Of a stretch of DNA of 64,000 nucleotides, positions 1 to 9,007 are shown one piece after another. The stretch lies in NCBI RefSeq assembly GCF_017351175.1, contig NZ_JAFMPN010000003.1, forward strand, positions 62,001 to 126,000, in the 5' to 3' direction. The position numbers and the translations under genes are program-made. Numbering within the stretch: position 1 is the stretch's first letter; each line of letters begins with the position of its first letter. Below the pieces are notes generated by a model, which saw only the letters and a list, made by a program, of their open reading frames with translations, ran no database searches and was not told the origin of the DNA. Origin of the DNA: Desulfovibrio sp. Huiquan2017 (GTDB taxonomy: Bacteria; Desulfobacterota; Desulfovibrionia; Desulfovibrionales; Desulfovibrionaceae).

Positions 1-436
1 AGCGCACTTCGTGCTTGGCCGGGTCGATTTCGAGGTAATTTTCGAGATGCGGAATGATCTCGTCGAGACGTTCCAGTTCATGGCCGAGCCGGATCAGGCT
101 GAACAGGGCGACCATGTTTTCGGGATTCATACCGATGGCCTCGATGAACAGGGAGAAGGCTTCGTCCTTGTTGCCGTTCTCCATGCAGATGAGCGCTATC
201 CCGGAAAGACTTTTGTCCGACGGCTCGACCTTGTGAGCCTTCCGGTACATGATCTCGGCGTTTTCCAGATCGCCGCGCTGGACGGCGACCGTGGCCAGGC
301 CGAGATAGGGGTCGGGATGGACGCCGTTGGAACCGACGGCCTTCTTGTAGTACTCCTCGGCCTTGTCCAGCTCACCCATGAACAGGTAGCATTCGCCGAG
401 TTCCTTATTGATTTCATAATCCAGATGACCACTCAT
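1..436 (-). CDS. TPR-repeat protein, 3' end outside window
   Basis: The frame opens at an ATG at 436 preceded by a GGAGGGG ribosome site and stays open to the window edge, so about 145 N-terminal residues are visible and the C-terminus is missing. It begins MSGHLDYEINKELGECYLF and contains successive 34-residue helical hairpins with the TPR pattern (for example GELDKAEEYYKKAV and GDLENAEIMYRKAH). TPR proteins are scaffolds for protein-protein contacts; nothing here shows a specific partner. It is transcribed away from the flagellar operon across a 432-bp gap. No signal peptide or membrane segment is visible in the part seen. Confidence 0.8.
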   Translation of the reverse strand, partial: MSGHLDYEINKELGECYLFMGELDKAEEYYKKAVGSNGVHPDPYLGLATVAVQRGDLENAEIMYRKAHKVEPSDKSLSGIALICMENGNKDEAFSLFIEAIGMNPENMVALFSLIRLGHELERLDEIIPHLENYLEIDPAKHEVR

Positions 437-868
437 AATTCCCCTCCATTTCTCCTTTGCCCGGAGGCCGGGCTGAAAAGATATCTTGGGCCGATTCGGC
501 CAAAAGCGACATAGCAATCAATGTGCCAAAAGGTAAAAACCATGTTGCCGCAATCCGCCCATGTCACTCATAACATGCTGCACAGATTGAACTTCAATGA
601 GACACCCACCACTCGGCACTCTCCCCGGCCCAGCTCCGGAACGGGCCGGAGCGGAAGAATCTACCGCGTTTTCCGCTCGCTTCGGCCAAGCCTGACCGCA
701 GCCGATTATCCGAAAGTCTGACGTCACAGATGCTGTCTTTCACACTTTCCATTTAATTTCAATCAGTTATTTAATTGGAACGGGAGTTGCTTAAAGTCTG
801 GCGGCCCTGGCGGAAAAACGTGCCCCCGCCGGACCGCAACCGATACGCGAATGCAGGAGGAGCAAGGC
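437..868. other. Divergent intergenic region upstream of flgB
   Basis: This 432-bp stretch separates the TPR gene from flgB. I see no convincing coding frame in it. It holds the sigma-54 promoter at 776-791, a perfect 7-bp inverted repeat (GCTCCGG at 633-639 and CCGGAGC at 646-652) and an AT-richer block at about 735-776 just before the promoter. Sigma-54 promoters need an upstream enhancer site, so this gap is the natural place for one, but I cannot name a binding motif. Confidence 0.5.
776..791 (+). promoter_or_regulatory. Sigma-54 (RpoN) promoter of the flagellar operon
   Basis: The sequence TGGAACGGGAGTTGCT matches the RpoN consensus (TGGCACG-N4-TTGCW) with one mismatch. The GG and GC dinucleotides are exactly 10 bp apart, as the family requires. 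It lies about 80 bp upstream of flgB in the operon direction, so transcription would start near 802. RpoN control of rod and MS-ring genes, driven by a FlrC/FlgR-type enhancer-binding protein, is common in flagellated proteobacteria; that regulator is not in this window. Confidence 0.8.
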
Positions 869-1279
869 ATGCGAGGACTTTTCGAGCAACATCTCAACGT
901 CACGGCGAAGGTTATGGACCTGCGCCTGGAACGTCAAAATATCGTCACGGGCAACATCGCCAACGTGAACACGCCGGGCTACAAGGCCCGCCGTCTCGAA
1001 TTCGAAAACCGCCTCCAGGACGCCCTGAATCAGAACGCCCTGGGCAAGCTCACCCGCACCCAGCAGGACCACCTGCCCACGACCTTCGACCCCGACGGGT
1101 TCAAAGGCGATGGACTCCAGGATTTTCGGGCGCGGGAAGTCTACGGCCAGGACGAAGTAAACCTGGACAAGGAAATGACCACCAGCGCCAAGAACACCAT
1201 GATGTACAACGCCCTGGCATCGGTCATCAAGAAGAGCTTCGAGGGCATGAACAAAGTCATCATGGAAGGGAGCAAGTAA
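869..1279 (+). CDS. flgB: Flagellar basal-body rod protein FlgB
   Basis: A 136-residue proximal rod protein, close to the usual FlgB length. The start at 869 is preferred over an in-frame ATG at 851 because a perfect AGGAGG sits at 855-860, eight bases upstream. Residues 29-39 carry the rod-family motif NIANVNTPGYK, which marks the N-terminal flagellar basal-body rod domain. It is exported by the flagellar type III apparatus and joins FlgC, FlgF and FliE in the rod that crosses the periplasm. It is the first gene of the operon and is followed with no gap by flgC (TAA at 1277-1279, ATG at 1280). Confidence 0.95.
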   Translation: MRGLFEQHLNVTAKVMDLRLERQNIVTGNIANVNTPGYKARRLEFENRLQDALNQNALGKLTRTQQDHLPTTFDPDGFKGDGLQDFRAREVYGQDEVNLDKEMTTSAKNTMMYNALASVIKKSFEGMNKVIMEGSK

Positions 1280-1720
1280 ATGGACATCATGACAGCGATG
1301 GACATCGGCGCGTCCGGGCTCACGGCCCAACGGGCGCAACTCAACGTCATTTCCATGAACATGGCCAACATCCGCACCACCAAGACGGCGACGGGCGGAC
1401 CGTACCAGCGCAAGTCGGTCTCCTTCGAGTCCACCCCGGTATACTCGCCCTTCGACCAGGCCATGCAGAACCAGCTCAACCGCGATTTGGAAGGGGTCAA
1501 GGTCCTCGGCGTGACCGCCGACAACCGCCCCTTCAAGCAGGCCTACGAACCCGACCACCCGGACGCCAACGATCAGGGCTATGTGTTCTACCCGGACATC
1601 AATGTGGTCGAGGAGATGGCCAACATGATGCAGGCCATGCGCGGCTACGAGGCCAACGTCCAGACCGTCCAGGCGGCCAAAAACATGTTTCAAAAAGCTC
1701 TGACCATCTCCCAGGGCTAA
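1280..1720 (+). CDS. flgC: Flagellar basal-body rod protein FlgC
   Basis: A 146-residue rod protein. The N-terminus (SGLTAQRAQLNVISMNMANI) is the conserved rod domain, and the C-terminus (MRGYEANVQTVQAAKNMFQ) is the matching C-terminal helix shared by rod, hook and hook-associated proteins. FlgC polymerises with FlgB and FlgF in the proximal rod. The start directly abuts the flgB stop, which suggests translational coupling. An AAGGAGG site after its stop serves fliE. Confidence 0.95.
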   Translation: MDIMTAMDIGASGLTAQRAQLNVISMNMANIRTTKTATGGPYQRKSVSFESTPVYSPFDQAMQNQLNRDLEGVKVLGVTADNRPFKQAYEPDHPDANDQGYVFYPDINVVEEMANMMQAMRGYEANVQTVQAAKNMFQKALTISQG

Positions 1721-1739
1721 GAGTAAGGAGGTATAAGCA

Positions 1740-2069
1740 ATGGTCGTCAAAAGCGTCGCTCTCAGCGCCTACCAGAACGCCATGGACATCCGCCGCCGCT
1801 CGGTGGACTCCATGGTTTCCCAGAGCCTGAAGAAACCCCAGGAACCCGTCCAGAGCTTCGGCGATACCCTCAAGTCCTCCCTGGTCAAGGTCAACGACCT
1901 TCAGGAAACCAAAGAGACGATGATCGAGGAGTTCGCCTCGGGCAAGACCCAGAACGTGCATGAATTGATGATCTCCATGCAGAAGGCCGGCATGGCCATG
2001 CAGATGACCGGCGCCGTCCGTTCCAAGATCATGACCGCGTACAAGGAAGTCATGCAGATGCCCTTCTAG
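1740..2069 (+). CDS. fliE: Flagellar hook-basal body complex protein FliE
   Basis: A 109-residue protein of normal FliE length, with the expected C-terminal helix (AGMAMQMTGAVRSKIMTAYK) that inserts between the MS-ring and the rod. FliE is the adaptor between FliF and FlgB. The ribosome site is AAGGAGG, eight bases upstream. Its place between flgC and fliF is the common flgB-flgC-fliE-fliF order. Confidence 0.93.
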   Translation: MVVKSVALSAYQNAMDIRRRSVDSMVSQSLKKPQEPVQSFGDTLKSSLVKVNDLQETKETMIEEFASGKTQNVHELMISMQKAGMAMQMTGAVRSKIMTAYKEVMQMPF

Positions 2070-2117
2070 GGCGCTGTGATTGACGCAATACCGCAACGTT
2101 AGCTGGAGAAAGAGAAG

Positions 2118-3710
2118 ATGCCTCCGTTCGTCGCCGAATACTGGTCCAAGATGCAGGGGTTGTGGGCCGACCGCACCGTGTCCCAACGTATCCTCATAGG
2201 TGGGCTGGCCGCCGCCGTGATCATCTCCTTCGCGCTGATGATCTATTGGATGAACAAACCCGACTACCGGGTCCTGATGAGCAACCTCTATCCCGAGGAC
2301 GCCTCCCGCGTGGTGGGCATGCTCCAGGCCCAAAAGGAAGACTACAAGCTCGAGAACAACGGCAAGACCATCATGGTCCCCGCGGACCGGGTCTACGAGC
2401 TGCGTCTCAAGGTCGCGGGCGAAGGCAACCTGCACGGCCAGGGCATCGGCTTTGAAATCTTCGACGAGGTCCAGATCGGCCAGACCGACTTCGTCCAGCA
2501 CGTCAACTATCAACGCGCCCTCCAGGGCGAACTGGCCCGGACCATCACCGAATTTCCCATCGTGGACAAGGCCAGGGTCCACCTGGTCATTCCGCAAAAA
2601 TCCCTGTTCATCGAGGACCAGGTCGCGCCGTCCGCATCCATTGTCCTGCAGCTCAAGGGCGACGGCAAACTCGAACCCGACGAGATCAAGGGCATCGTCA
2701 ACCTGGTGTCCATGGCCGTTGAAGGGCTCGAACCCAAGAACATCACGGTCACGGACATGAAGGGGCACCCGCTCTACACCCCCGAGGACGAGACCACCGG
2801 TCTGGCCATGTCCAATGCCCAGCTTCAGCACAAGGCGGACGTGGAAGGCAAGCTGCAACGCCGGATCCTCGAACTCCTCGGCCCGGCCGTGGGCCCGGAG
2901 AAGGTCATCGCCCGGGTCAACGCCGACCTCGATTTCAGCCAGCGCACCGTGCGCAAGGAAATGTACGACCCGAGCAGCGCCGTGGTCCGCTCCGAAACCC
3001 GCAACGAGGAGACCACGCAGGGTGCGGCTTCGCTGGCGGGCGGCGAGCCCGACGTCAATTTCCGGGGCGACGGCTTCTCCGGCACCAAGACCACCCAGGA
3101 TTCCACCCGCGAGTCCCGAACGACCAACTTCGAGATCGACAAGCAGGAAGAAAATATTATTGCCCCGGTCGGGGAATTGAAACGTCTGACCGTTGCGGTT
3201 ATCGTGGACGGGACGTGGCAGGCGGACGCCAACGGCAATCAGGTCTACGTGCCCCGCTCCGCCGAGGAGATCAACCGCATCCGTACCCTGATCGAGAACG
3301 CGGTAGGCTTTGACGTAGCGCGCGGCGACACCATCGAGGTCAGCAACATCTCGTTCGGCGAACCGCAATTGACCGACGGCGATTCCCTCATGCGGACCAT
3401 GCTGGAATACGCCCAGCGGCTGGGCAAGCCGTTCCTCAACGGCCTGTTGATCTTCCTCTTCCTCATCCTGGTCGTCCGGCCGGTGGTCATGGCCCTGATC
3501 CGGCCCAGAGTCGCCGAGCAGGAGATCGAGGAGATGGCCGGGCTGCCCGGTTCCGAGCGGCTGGCCCTGGAGGAGGAAGAGATGGACGAGGAGGCCCTGG
3601 ACGCTTCCAGACGGTTGGAAAACGCCAAGAACCACGCCATCCAGTTGTCCGACGAAAACATCGACCAGGCAGTCCACCTGCTCAAAACCTGGCTTACCCA
3701 GGAGGCGTAA
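2118..3710 (+). CDS. fliF: Flagellar MS-ring protein FliF
   Basis: A 530-residue inner-membrane protein that forms the MS-ring. A first membrane helix lies at about residues 24-45 (ILIGGLAAAVIISFALMIYW). It is followed by the periplasmic YscJ/FliF ring-building domain (about 48-220), the FliF C-terminal periplasmic domain (about 250-420), a second helix at about 438-460 (GLLIFLFLILVVRPVVMAL), and a short acidic cytoplasmic tail that in the family binds FliG. Length is within the family range. A three-base gap to fliG fits their tight assembly partnership. Confidence 0.95.
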   Translation: MPPFVAEYWSKMQGLWADRTVSQRILIGGLAAAVIISFALMIYWMNKPDYRVLMSNLYPEDASRVVGMLQAQKEDYKLENNGKTIMVPADRVYELRLKVAGEGNLHGQGIGFEIFDEVQIGQTDFVQHVNYQRALQGELARTITEFPIVDKARVHLVIPQKSLFIEDQVAPSASIVLQLKGDGKLEPDEIKGIVNLVSMAVEGLEPKNITVTDMKGHPLYTPEDETTGLAMSNAQLQHKADVEGKLQRRILELLGPAVGPEKVIARVNADLDFSQRTVRKEMYDPSSAVVRSETRNEETTQGAASLAGGEPDVNFRGDGFSGTKTTQDSTRESRTTNFEIDKQEENIIAPVGELKRLTVAVIVDGTWQADANGNQVYVPRSAEEINRIRTLIENAVGFDVARGDTIEVSNISFGEPQLTDGDSLMRTMLEYAQRLGKPFLNGLLIFLFLILVVRPVVMALIRPRVAEQEIEEMAGLPGSERLALEEEEMDEEALDASRRLENAKNHAIQLSDENIDQAVHLLKTWLTQEA

Positions 3711-3713
3711 GAC

Positions 3714-4712
3714 ATGGCAGACTTCAGCGGCCCCCAGAAAACGGCCATCGTGCTCCTCGCCCTGGGCGACAAGTTCACGGCGGAGGTGTTCAAACGCATG
3801 GAGCGCAACGAGATCGCCGCCGTGTCCAAGGCCATGCTCGAAACCGATTCCATCCCCAAGGAAGAGGTCCTGGAAGTGCTCAAGGAGTACAACGAGGCCC
3901 TGGCTTACGGCGCGGAACTGCTGGTGGGCGGCCCGGAACAGGTCAAGCGTCTGCTGACCCAGTCCCTGGACGCGGAGACCGCCAAGTACATCATGGATTC
4001 CCTGGACCTGGACACCGGCCCCACGCCGTTCCAGGAGCTGGAAAACGTCAGCCCGCGCATCCTGGCCCAGATACTGCGCAACGAACACCCGCAGACCCTG
4101 GCACTCATCCTGGGGCACCTGCACCCGGACCAGGCCGCCGAGCTCATCCAGAACCTGCCCGCGGGCGTACGCGCCGAGGTGCTCATGCGTCTGGCCAAGC
4201 TCGAAGCCGTGGCCGAGGAAATGCTCATGGAAGTGGACAAGGTGCTCCAGAGCCAGCTCATCGCCATGGGCGGCAAGGAAGGCAAAAAGGTCGGCGGCGT
4301 CAATTCCGTGGCCGAAATTCTCAACGCAGTGGACCGCAACACCGAGGAAGAGGTTCTGTCCGAAATCGAGGAGGAGTCCACCCAGATGGCCGAGGACATC
4401 CGCAACCTCATGTTCGTGTTCGAAGACGTCAAGGGCATCGACGACATCGCCATTCGCGAGCTGCTCAAGGAGGTCTCCAACGAGGACCTCACCGTGGCGC
4501 TGAAGGGCGCCAGCGAGGAGCTGCGCGAAAAGTTCTTCAAGAACCTGTCCGAGCGCGCCTCGGCCATGATCAAGGAGGACCTGGAGATCATGCCGCCCAA
4601 GAAGCTCTCCGAGGTGGAGGCCGCCCAGCAGTCCATCGTCAAGACCGTCCGCCGCCTGGAGGACGAGGGCAAGATCGTCATCAGCCGAGGTGGCAGCGAT
4701 GTCTTTATCTAA
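3714..4712 (+). CDS. fliG: Flagellar motor switch protein FliG
   Basis: A 332-residue rotor protein. It has the N-terminal FliF-binding domain, the middle domain with the EHPQ motif at about residues 124-127 that contacts FliM, and a C-terminal domain with the charged helix (about 260-300) that meets the stator. FliG transmits torque and, through FliM/CheY-P, sets rotation direction. Its 3' end overlaps fliH by 14 bases. Length is typical. Confidence 0.95.
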   Translation: MADFSGPQKTAIVLLALGDKFTAEVFKRMERNEIAAVSKAMLETDSIPKEEVLEVLKEYNEALAYGAELLVGGPEQVKRLLTQSLDAETAKYIMDSLDLDTGPTPFQELENVSPRILAQILRNEHPQTLALILGHLHPDQAAELIQNLPAGVRAEVLMRLAKLEAVAEEMLMEVDKVLQSQLIAMGGKEGKKVGGVNSVAEILNAVDRNTEEEVLSEIEEESTQMAEDIRNLMFVFEDVKGIDDIAIRELLKEVSNEDLTVALKGASEELREKFFKNLSERASAMIKEDLEIMPPKKLSEVEAAQQSIVKTVRRLEDEGKIVISRGGSDVFI

Positions 4713-5448
4713 AGCCAACACCCGCCCGCCGCGCATGACGGGCAAGGTCGTGGTCGGCATGGACACGCCCGGCCCCGACGAGATGACCATCCAGGAGCTG
4801 GAGGGCAAGCGCCAGCTCATCTGGGACGAGTCCACCAACGAGGAGTATCTGACCCGCGTGCGCGAAAAGGCCCGGGACGCGGCCAAGGAAATCAAGATGC
4901 TGGCCGAACTCGAAGCCGAGGCCCTGCGCGCCACGGCCCGTCACGAGGGATACACCCAGGGGCTGGCCGACGCCCAGGCGTTCGTGGACCAGCACATCCA
5001 AGACATTTCGGCCAAGGCCGAAACCCTGCTCGCCAATCTCGGGGCCCAGGGCGGCACCATTTTCGAAACCAGGCGGCAGGAGGTGGTCCGGCTCATCCGC
5101 CTGGCGCTGAGCAAGACCCTCAAGGTGGAGATGAGCGAGAAGCGGGCCGAATCGTTGCAAGCCCTGATGGTCGAGGCCCTGGACCGCATAGAATCCCAGC
5201 GGCGCATCGAAATCCGCTGCAACCCCGAAGAAACCGCGGAACTCGAGGAATTCGTGCGCACCATCCAGGACCGCAACCCATCCCTCAAATACTGGACCGT
5301 CAAGGGCGACCCCGCCATTGAGATGGGCGGCGTGGTCATCGAGGCCGAGGGCGGCAAGGTGGACAACACCATCGAGACCCGCTGGAAAGCCGTGGAGCCC
5401 ATATTCGACCAGTTGGCCGAGCAGATCACCGTCGGCGACAAGGACTAA
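4699..5448 (+). CDS. fliH: Flagellar export apparatus stalk protein FliH
   Basis: About 249 residues. FliH binds and restrains the FliI ATPase and tethers it to the C-ring. The central part (about 40-110) is Glu/Ala/Arg-rich helix typical of the FliH/YscL/ATPase peripheral-stalk family, and the C-terminal half holds the globular FliI-binding domain. I start it at ATG 4699 because GAGG at 4687-4690 is eight bases upstream; a GTG at 4690 would add three residues. It overlaps the end of fliG and is followed one base later by fliI. Confidence 0.88.
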   Translation: MSLSKANTRPPRMTGKVVVGMDTPGPDEMTIQELEGKRQLIWDESTNEEYLTRVREKARDAAKEIKMLAELEAEALRATARHEGYTQGLADAQAFVDQHIQDISAKAETLLANLGAQGGTIFETRRQEVVRLIRLALSKTLKVEMSEKRAESLQALMVEALDRIESQRRIEIRCNPEETAELEEFVRTIQDRNPSLKYWTVKGDPAIEMGGVVIEAEGGKVDNTIETRWKAVEPIFDQLAEQITVGDKD

Positions 5449-5449
5449 C

Positions 5450-6853
5450 ATGGACGCGGACACGAAGCTCGGCCTGCTTGAAGGGCTCGACCCCTGCCAG
5501 ACCTTCGGCAAGGTCACCAAGGTGGTCGGCCTCATTGCCGAAGGACACGGCATCAAGGCGCCGCTCGGCTCGGTCTGCTATCTCCTGCCCATGGGGCACG
5601 ACCCCATACCGGCCGAAGTGGTCGGTTTCCGGGATGGCGCCTGCCTGTTCATGCCCTATTCGGACATGCGCGGCATCGGCCCCGGGTCGTTGATCCAGAA
5701 TGCGGCCACCCCGCCGCACATGCCGGTGGGCTCCGCCCTTCTCGGCCGGGCCGTGGACGCCTTCGGCGATCCGCTGGACGGCAAGGGCCCCATCCACGCC
5801 GAGACCTTCGCCCCCCTGCACCGCGAACCGCCCAACCCACTGGAACGCCCGCGCATCAATGAGCCGCTCGACGTCGGCATCCGCTCGGTCAACGCTCTTT
5901 TGACGCTCGGCAAAGGCCAGCGCGTCGGCATCATGGCCGGTTCCGGCGTGGGCAAGTCCACCACCCTGGGCATGATGGCCCGTTACACCAAAGCGGACAT
6001 CAACGTCATCGCCCTGGTCGGCGAACGCGGCAGGGAAGTGGTGGAGTTCATGGAACGCGACCTCGGCCCCGAGGGCATGGCCCGGTCCGTCCTGGTGGTG
6101 GCCACCTCGGACAAGAGCCCGCTCATCCGAATGCGCGCGGCCTACGCGGCCACGGCCGTGGCCGAATATTTCCGGGACCTGGGCAACGACGTATTGCTGA
6201 TGATGGACTCGGTCACGCGTTTCGCCATGGCGGGCCGCGAGGTCGGTCTGGCCGCGGGCGAACCGCCCACACGCGGCGGCTACACCCCGTCGGTCTTCGC
6301 CCACCTGCCCCAGCTCCTGGAACGCGCGGGCAAAAACCGCAAAGGGTCCATTACCGGCATTTATACGGTCCTGGTGGACGGCGACGACTTCACCGAACCC
6401 ATCGCGGACTCCACCCGTTCCATCCTAGACGGGCACATCGTCCTGACCCGCGAACTGGCCGACCTGGGCCACTACCCGGCCATAGACGTGCTCAAGTCCA
6501 TCAGCCGTCTCCGAAGCGACATCACCACCAAGGAAGCCCAGACGGACGGACGCGCCCTGCTCCGGCACATGGCCACCTTCAAGCGCGTGGAGGACATGGT
6601 CAACATCGGGGCCTATCAACGGGGAGCCAACCCCGAGGTGGACATGGCCATCAACATGGTCGGCCCCATCAACGGCTTCCTGCGCCAACTGGTGGAGGAA
6701 AGGGAGAGCCTGGACGGGGCGTTCAAGGCCATGCACGAACTGGTGGAGGAAACCCCCGAGGCCTCGACCCGACAGGCCGCCCCGCAAGCCCAGGCCAAAT
6801 CCCGCCAGCAGCTCAAGAAGGCACCGAGCAACATCAAACTGCGCGCCCGCTAG
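5450..6853 (+). CDS. fliI: Flagellar type III export ATPase FliI
   Basis: A 467-residue F1-beta-like ATPase that energises export of flagellar subunits. The Walker A loop GSGVGKST is at about residues 164-171 and the Walker B strand (VLLMMDSVTR) at about 247. The family sequence PPTRGGYTPSVF follows. The frame stays open upstream of 5450, but this ATG gives a normal N-terminus and sits one base after the fliH stop. The C-terminal tail is Gln/Ala/Lys-rich. The usual next gene, fliJ, is absent; the stop overlaps a convergent gene. Confidence 0.95.
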   Translation: MDADTKLGLLEGLDPCQTFGKVTKVVGLIAEGHGIKAPLGSVCYLLPMGHDPIPAEVVGFRDGACLFMPYSDMRGIGPGSLIQNAATPPHMPVGSALLGRAVDAFGDPLDGKGPIHAETFAPLHREPPNPLERPRINEPLDVGIRSVNALLTLGKGQRVGIMAGSGVGKSTTLGMMARYTKADINVIALVGERGREVVEFMERDLGPEGMARSVLVVATSDKSPLIRMRAAYAATAVAEYFRDLGNDVLLMMDSVTRFAMAGREVGLAAGEPPTRGGYTPSVFAHLPQLLERAGKNRKGSITGIYTVLVDGDDFTEPIADSTRSILDGHIVLTRELADLGHYPAIDVLKSISRLRSDITTKEAQTDGRALLRHMATFKRVEDMVNIGAYQRGANPEVDMAINMVGPINGFLRQLVEERESLDGAFKAMHELVEETPEASTRQAAPQAQAKSRQQLKKAPSNIKLRAR

Positions 6854-8982
6854 AATATCCCGAGAAATTTCTTTCGTCCGGGCTCTTCCGACGTAGTCCC
6901 GCCCCCAATCGCCGACCCCACGCCCCTGACCACGCTGCCGACCCCGCCGAGGACCGTGCCCACAGTGTCGATCACCGCCCCGCCCAGGGCCTTGGCGTAC
7001 TCCTGGACAGAAACCCAGTAATGCGGTTCATCAATGGTCCCGGTGACGTGGATGGGAACCATAATCCCGAACAACTCGCCGGATGACTTGCCGCCCTGTC
7101 CTTCGCCCGTGGGCACCAACTTGGCCTTGACCATGTAATCTATCTTCCGGGTGACCAGGGAGAATGCGCCATGCCCGTCCGCGCGCAGCCCCGGGGCCTT
7201 GACCTCCAGGTCCTTGTTGGAGACGATGCCGTCCTTGACGGTCGCGGTCCCGGCGATGGAGCCGAACCGGGTGGCGTCGGTCCGCGTGGATTCCACCGTG
7301 TCCCGCCCCTTGGCCGAATGGGTGGTCCGGGCCATGCGTACCAGGTCCACGCCCGGGAACACGCCGTCGGACAACTTGAAGGAGAGCTCGCCGCCCAAGG
7401 TGCCGAGCAGTTCGGGCGCGCGCTCGCCCCGGCCGTTCAGGTCGGCGGCGCAATCCAGGATTCCGGCGTATTCGGCCCCGCCGGTCACGTCCCGGGCCAG
7501 CCCGCCGACGTCCAGGTGGGCCGCCGTCGAACGAATCCTGACCACAGGCTCGCCCTGCTGGACATCAACATTGCCCGCAACCCGCACGACGCCGCCGTAG
7601 CCCTCGGCGGAAAGAGGATCAACGGTCAGCAGGCCGGCCCTGCAGACGGCCGACGCGGCCACATTGGTGAACCGCGCCCCGCCAAGGGAGAGCCCGGCCG
7701 CCTTGACGTCCAGGTCGAAATCCAGCCGCCGGAGGATCTCGGCGGGCAGGACCGCGCCGTCCGGCAATTCGCCCCTGGTCCATGCCCGGGACGCACCGCC
7801 CACGGCGCGCCCGAGCGGCAGGTAACGGTCCACGTCCACTTCACCCGCCTCCAATTGCACCGTGAACCGGGGCCATGCGCCGCCGCGCTCCACCACCCCC
7901 CTGCCCGTGACGCGACAGCCGTCCACGGACAATTCTCCGTTCTCCACGGTCAACCGTCCGGGCTTGAACTCCACCTTGGCCGTGCCGCCCACCTCGGTCA
8001 GGGCCTGGGGATCGGCGGTGTCCGGGAGCGGAACGCCCAGGCCGGCGAAGACCTTGCGCAGGTCGGTCGGCCGCAGGGTCAAATCGGCCGAGGCCATCCC
8101 GAGCCCATGGCCCTCCCCCCGGACCGCGCCATCCGCAAGGAGGGTGGCCCCGTAGGCCGTCCCTTCCAATCCCGCAAACCGGGCCTCGGCCCTGTTGAAA
8201 TCCACGGTCAGGGACCGCAGAGTCAAATTTCCGTGCACCGCCCCGCCGGGGAGAAAAGCCCCCGAGGCCTTGACCGACGCGCGCATGCCCGCGAGTCTGC
8301 ACCGGAGATTCGCCGGATCGAAAGAGGCCCGCCCCTCCAGGGTCAGGGTCCCATTGACGTCCGGAGTGCCGCAGTCGATGTCCACGGACAGTTTAACCGG
8401 AAACAGCCCGTCCCGGCCGGTCCGCCCCGTGGCCGCCTCAATCCCTCGCAACACGCCCCGGACGCCCGTCTCGCGATCATCCCAGATCAACCTGCCATCG
8501 GTTACGGCCAAACCGGCCACGTCCAGGCCGAAGGCGCTCCGCCCGGCTTCCGCGCCCGCACCGGCCGCGTCCGGCTTCCGGCCAACCAGATCGTCCCAGT
8601 TGGTCCCGCCCAATACATTCCGTCCCAGATTCAGGACCGGCCCGTCCAATTCGAGCCGCCGAAACCGAATCTTGCCCGCAAACAACGGCAGCAGGCGCAC
8701 GGTCACGTGGGCCGACCGCACCGAAAGCATGGGCTCGGAGCCGAATCCGTCGGCGTTGCCCAGGGAAAGCCCCCCCAGGCTCACACCGGGAACAGGAAAA
8801 AAGGTCAGGGAAATGTCGCCGTCAAAGGACAGGGTTCGACCCGTCTTCAGAAACACGGCTCGGCTGATGCGGTCCTTGTAGTCGTTGGGATCGAACACGG
8901 CCGCGAAAATGAGCACCGAGAGCGCGCACAGGAAGAGACACGCGCCCAGGCCGATCAGCCCGAATTTCAAGAAGTTGCCCAT
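6850..8982 (-). CDS. AsmA family protein
   Basis: About 710 residues with one N-terminal membrane helix (about 5-30, GLIGLGACLFLCALSVLIF) and a long periplasmic part. The first ~130 residues are the AsmA-type N-terminal domain (FDPNDYKDRISRAVFLKTGR, then the LSLGNADGFG region). The C-terminal ~200 residues, with repeated G-x-L-x-L beta segments, match the AsmA C-terminal region. AsmA-like proteins are thought to bridge the envelope and affect phospholipid transport to the outer membrane. ATG 8982 has GGGGAG upstream; an ATG at 8994 would add four residues. Its stop shares the palindrome CTAG with the fliI stop, and I see no terminator between the two. Confidence 0.8.
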   Translation of the reverse strand: MGNFLKFGLIGLGACLFLCALSVLIFAAVFDPNDYKDRISRAVFLKTGRTLSFDGDISLTFFPVPGVSLGGLSLGNADGFGSEPMLSVRSAHVTVRLLPLFAGKIRFRRLELDGPVLNLGRNVLGGTNWDDLVGRKPDAAGAGAEAGRSAFGLDVAGLAVTDGRLIWDDRETGVRGVLRGIEAATGRTGRDGLFPVKLSVDIDCGTPDVNGTLTLEGRASFDPANLRCRLAGMRASVKASGAFLPGGAVHGNLTLRSLTVDFNRAEARFAGLEGTAYGATLLADGAVRGEGHGLGMASADLTLRPTDLRKVFAGLGVPLPDTADPQALTEVGGTAKVEFKPGRLTVENGELSVDGCRVTGRGVVERGGAWPRFTVQLEAGEVDVDRYLPLGRAVGGASRAWTRGELPDGAVLPAEILRRLDFDLDVKAAGLSLGGARFTNVAASAVCRAGLLTVDPLSAEGYGGVVRVAGNVDVQQGEPVVRIRSTAAHLDVGGLARDVTGGAEYAGILDCAADLNGRGERAPELLGTLGGELSFKLSDGVFPGVDLVRMARTTHSAKGRDTVESTRTDATRFGSIAGTATVKDGIVSNKDLEVKAPGLRADGHGAFSLVTRKIDYMVKAKLVPTGEGQGGKSSGELFGIMVPIHVTGTIDEPHYWVSVQEYAKALGGAVIDTVGTVLGGVGSVVRGVGSAIGGGTTSEEPGRKKFLGIF

Positions 8983-9007
8983 GGTACTCCCCATGCGGCT
9001 GGTCCCG

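Noticed and set aside
1599..4934. A minus-strand open frame of more than 1,000 codons across fliE-fliH
   Set aside because: It lies exactly antisense to well-recognised flagellar genes. High GC makes long antisense frames common, and its translation is low-complexity.
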